Assembly: GCA_036320915.1 (NCBI GenBank)
Contig: JAXBDG010000004.1
Span: 1,984,001-2,048,000 of the forward strand
DNA: 64,000 bases
Reading direction: 5' to 3'
DNA from: Linnemannia elongata
Lineage: Eukaryota > Mortierellomycota > Mortierellomycetes > Mortierellales > Mortierellaceae
Numbering within the stretch: position 1 is the stretch's first letter; every line of letters begins with the position of its first letter. Both the position numbers and the translations under genes were made by a program. This document shows, in pieces, positions 61,701 to 64,000 of this stretch. Below the pieces are notes generated by a model. That model was not told where the DNA came from and did no database searches. It was given only the letters and a program-made list of their open reading frames with translations.

Positions 61701-64000
61701 CTAAGCTTTGAAGACGTGAAGCAGGTTGACGACGTATTCGCGACAAATAGGGCACACACGAGGTCCCTCCATGATTTTCTTGCCACTAGAGAGGATTTTT
61801 ACACATCAAAACAAACAAATCGTTAGTAGCCTGAACGCGAACAAAGCCAATGAACAATCCTTGCATTTTCATGGATATATAACGTACCAGTCCATGCAGG
61901 TGGACATATGGCCACAGTTGAGCATCACACAGTTCAAGGACGCCTCAAAGCAGATCTTGCAGAGGTGCTCATCGTCAGTGGTCGGAGGCTGCTCGCCGCC
62001 GTTGGCGGCAGATCCGGTCGAAGATGCCTTTTGTTGCTGCTGCTGACGGTTCTGCTGCTCCTGTTGTTGTTTTTGCTGTTCCTGCTGCTCGCTCTGCTTC
62101 CTGGCCGCCTCCTGCTCATTAAAAATCCGCACTTGTTCGGTCCTGGTACTAATCATGAGCTTCTGTAGCTGACCGACCAGGTCAGACTTTTCAACAACTC
62201 CCACATATGAGACAAAATTGGTGTCCAACAAGGATTTGATGACCTTGATCGAGAGAGTGGATGGATCGACGTTTTCAGATACGATTTCTTCGATTGTCAG
62301 CAGACTGGTACTGTGCTCTGTCTGTGGCCCTCGGTTGGACTGTCGTGGGGGGCGAGAGGAGGTGGATGATGGTGTTGGTGGTGCCTCAGGGCTTTCAGGA
62401 GCCGTGGAGCCTTGACGCGAGTGAGTAGAAGAATAGGGTCCAGATCCCGACTCCGAGCCTAAGGTTGAATAGTCGTTGCGATCCTGAGGCGCTCTTGGTC
62501 CACGACGGGGTGACTCTGGTGTTGAAGGCACTGGCCTTGATTGAGATGAGGTGCTTGAAGAAGCGGGCCTGGTTGCCTGCGGTCGAGGGGTCTCGGGAGC
62601 TGTGGATGTTGAAGCAGGACGCGATGTACTCGTTGGTCGAGTTGGTTGAGGCGTAGCCTGAGGAGTGGATGTCGGTCGTGGCGCCGCTTGAGGGGTGGGC
62701 GTTGGTCTTGGGGCAGCCTGAGGGGTAGGTGCTGGTCGTGGCGACGCCTGTGGTGTAGGCTGAGGTTGAGGTACCGCCTGTGGTGTGGGTTTTGGTGAAG
62801 GAATCGTTTGAGGCTTAGGCTGAGAACCCTGCGAAGTATTGGAGCCATAAGTGGTGTTGGGGGTGTAACTCGTTGAACTACTGGATGTACTGGATGCTGG
62901 GTATGGAGCAGGTTGGGGTTGCTGGGTGTAGTGCGAGTGTTGCTGCTGCTGCTGATGGTTGTGAAAGTGTTGATTCTGGTTGTACTGTTGTTGGTACGGG
63001 TGCTGTTGAGCCTGAGGTTGAGGTTGAGGTTGAGCCTGAGGTTGAGATTGAGATTGTTTCTCGTAATAGGAGGTTCCTTGTTGGAAGTGTGGGAAAGGGT
63101 GTTGCTGCTGCCCCTGCTGAGGAGGGTACTGTTGATAGGTCTGCTGGTAGTAAGTTTGGTTGTTCTGATGGTATTGAGCATTGGTTGACTGGTAGTTTGC
63201 CTGTGCTCCTTGGGCGAATGGATGTTGTTGGTACTGAGAATGCCCATTAAGTGTCGAATAGCCTGCTTGCCCCGGCGCCGCTCCAGGCGGGTAAGCTGTA
63301 TAATACCCTTGGTTTGGCGGAGGAGATCCTGCTGGGAAGAATGTTGGGGTTGCTCCTGTAGGAGGTGCATATGGATGAGCTCCCGCGGTAGGGGTGGCTT
63401 GATGTGGTGTTGCTCCCGGCTGCGGGGTGGGCATCGGTGGATAACCATACTGTTGTTGCTGGTAAGGCTGAGGCTGAGGCTGAGGCTGAGGCTGAGGCTG
63501 CTGTGTAAAGTTGAATGGTCCTGGTTTAGTTGGTTGAGAGTGAGGCTGTGGTTGGGGTTGGGGTTGCTGCTGATAAGACTGGGGTCGAGGGGCAGTCTGA
63601 GGCTTTTGAGTGTTAGTTGAAGTTGGCTCTGGCCGTTGAGGAGGCCTTGGTGGAGCGTCGTCGTTACCAAAGAGCTTTGAAAAGAACTTGTCCAGGTCCC
63701 AAAAGCGCTCTTCGCCTGACCCTTGCGGCAAATGCGATGAGGTCGAGTAGATTTCTTCCTCAATTCTGGCAGACATTTCGACTGTATCGGGTGTGTTCTT
63801 CCTGAAGTACACCTCTGAAGCCTCTGGTAATGGTCGGTTCTCCTGAATGGCCTTGATGAGTTCTATTACCATAGGAGGTGTAAGTGTATCATTTTGTGAA
63901 TTGGTCATCGTTATCGTAAAAGCACGATATGTTTACCTTGCTTTTCAAGCATGCCATGCGTCGATATGTTGTATGAGACAAGGTACCGCTTCAGAGTTTT
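61701..64000 (-). CDS. RNF34/rififylin-type RING E3 ubiquitin ligase, 5' partial
   Basis: Exons on the minus strand: 64000-63937 (partial), 63862-61888, 61785-61701, in phase. The most upstream part (LKRYLVSYN... EKQELIKAI) is a SAP-like helix pair of the kind found in RNF34/RFFL (CARP) proteins. In those proteins an N-terminal FYVE-like zinc finger precedes it; here that would lie beyond the window. About 400 residues of Gln/Pro/Tyr-rich low-complexity linker follow, then a second SAP-like segment (LSIKVIKSLLDTNFVSYVG) and a C3HC4 RING at the very end (CKICF, CGHMSTCMDCG, CPICREYVVNLLHVFKA). The ATG at 63908 is not the start: it lies in the 74-nt intron 63863-63936. Family members ubiquitinate endosomal and apoptotic regulators in animals; the fungal substrate is unknown. 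Confidence 0.88.
63468..63503. repeat. Coding hexanucleotide repeat (GAGGCT)n
   Basis: Six consecutive AGGCTG units on the plus strand, encoding alternating Pro-Gln on the minus strand within the RING gene. Related (GAGGTT)n units lie at about 63008-63055. Confidence 0.9.

Noticed and set aside
62459..63763. 434-codon minus-strand frame rich in Leu/Asn/Arg
   Set aside because: Frame-shifted reading of the Gln/Pro repeats of the RING gene.
63906..63908. ATG at 63908 as start of the RING gene
   Set aside because: It falls within a 74-nt intron; the frame is better explained by an upstream exon encoding a SAP-like helix.

Overview
The window is nuclear DNA of a filamentous fungus. The genes are split by many short GT..AG introns (51 to about 380 nt, with a few longer), the proteins are fungal (GPI-anchor Mcd4, Kre2-family mannosyltransferase, tricalbin, SLP1-type SUN protein, UapA-like purine permease), and intergenic DNA is rich in long A/T homopolymer tracts and (TTTG)n/(CAAA)n repeats. 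The style best fits an early-diverging fungus such as a Mortierella/Linnemannia-type Mucoromycota. That placement is inference, not a sequence match. I saw no prokaryotic operons, CRISPR, rRNA, tRNA or intact transposons.

Layout. 1-2455: 3' part of an OPT oligopeptide transporter (+). 2456-7736: gene-free DNA with repeats. 7737-10067: TATA box, 5'UTR intron and a DAACS dicarboxylate/amino-acid symporter (+). 10460-13372: eIF2B epsilon (+), convergent with a very large tricalbin (13670-18936, -). 18937-22553: gene-free. 22554-24841: tRNA pseudouridine synthase Pus10 (+). 24842-29336: gene-free. 29337-31291: NCS2 purine permease (+). 31543-32046: Myb/SANT-like hypothetical (-). 32135-34139: GT15 mannosyltransferase (-). 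34444-39290: SUN-domain ER protein (-), divergent from Mcd4 (39764-43916, +). 44176-47014: S6K-type AGC kinase (-). 47851-51393: APC2 (+). 52280-52828: small membrane protein (-). 53357-55593: ALYREF/Yra1 (-) with a 1.3-kb first intron. 55959-57121: KTI12 (-), divergent from a Ser/Thr-rich single-pass membrane protein (57574-59666, +). 59891-61642: farnesyltransferase beta (+), tail-to-tail with an RNF34/rififylin-type RING E3 (61701 to beyond 64000, -).

The genes are housekeeping genes rather than one pathway. Several act at the ER and secretory membranes (tricalbin, SUN protein, Mcd4, Kre2-like enzyme) and three are nutrient transporters. The transporters are C-rich at third codon positions and have few introns, as expected for strong expression; the regulatory genes carry more introns.

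Points that deserve a second look: the long first intron of the Yra1 homologue, a known autoregulatory device in budding yeast; an APC2 model that ends before its C-terminal winged-helix B domain; a GT15 enzyme with altered signature motifs; a 12-bp perfect hairpin between two convergent genes; a 13-bp inverted repeat in a short divergent promoter region; and two TATA/CT-rich promoter-like segments with no recognisable gene. I did not find a convincing previously undescribed multi-gene system.
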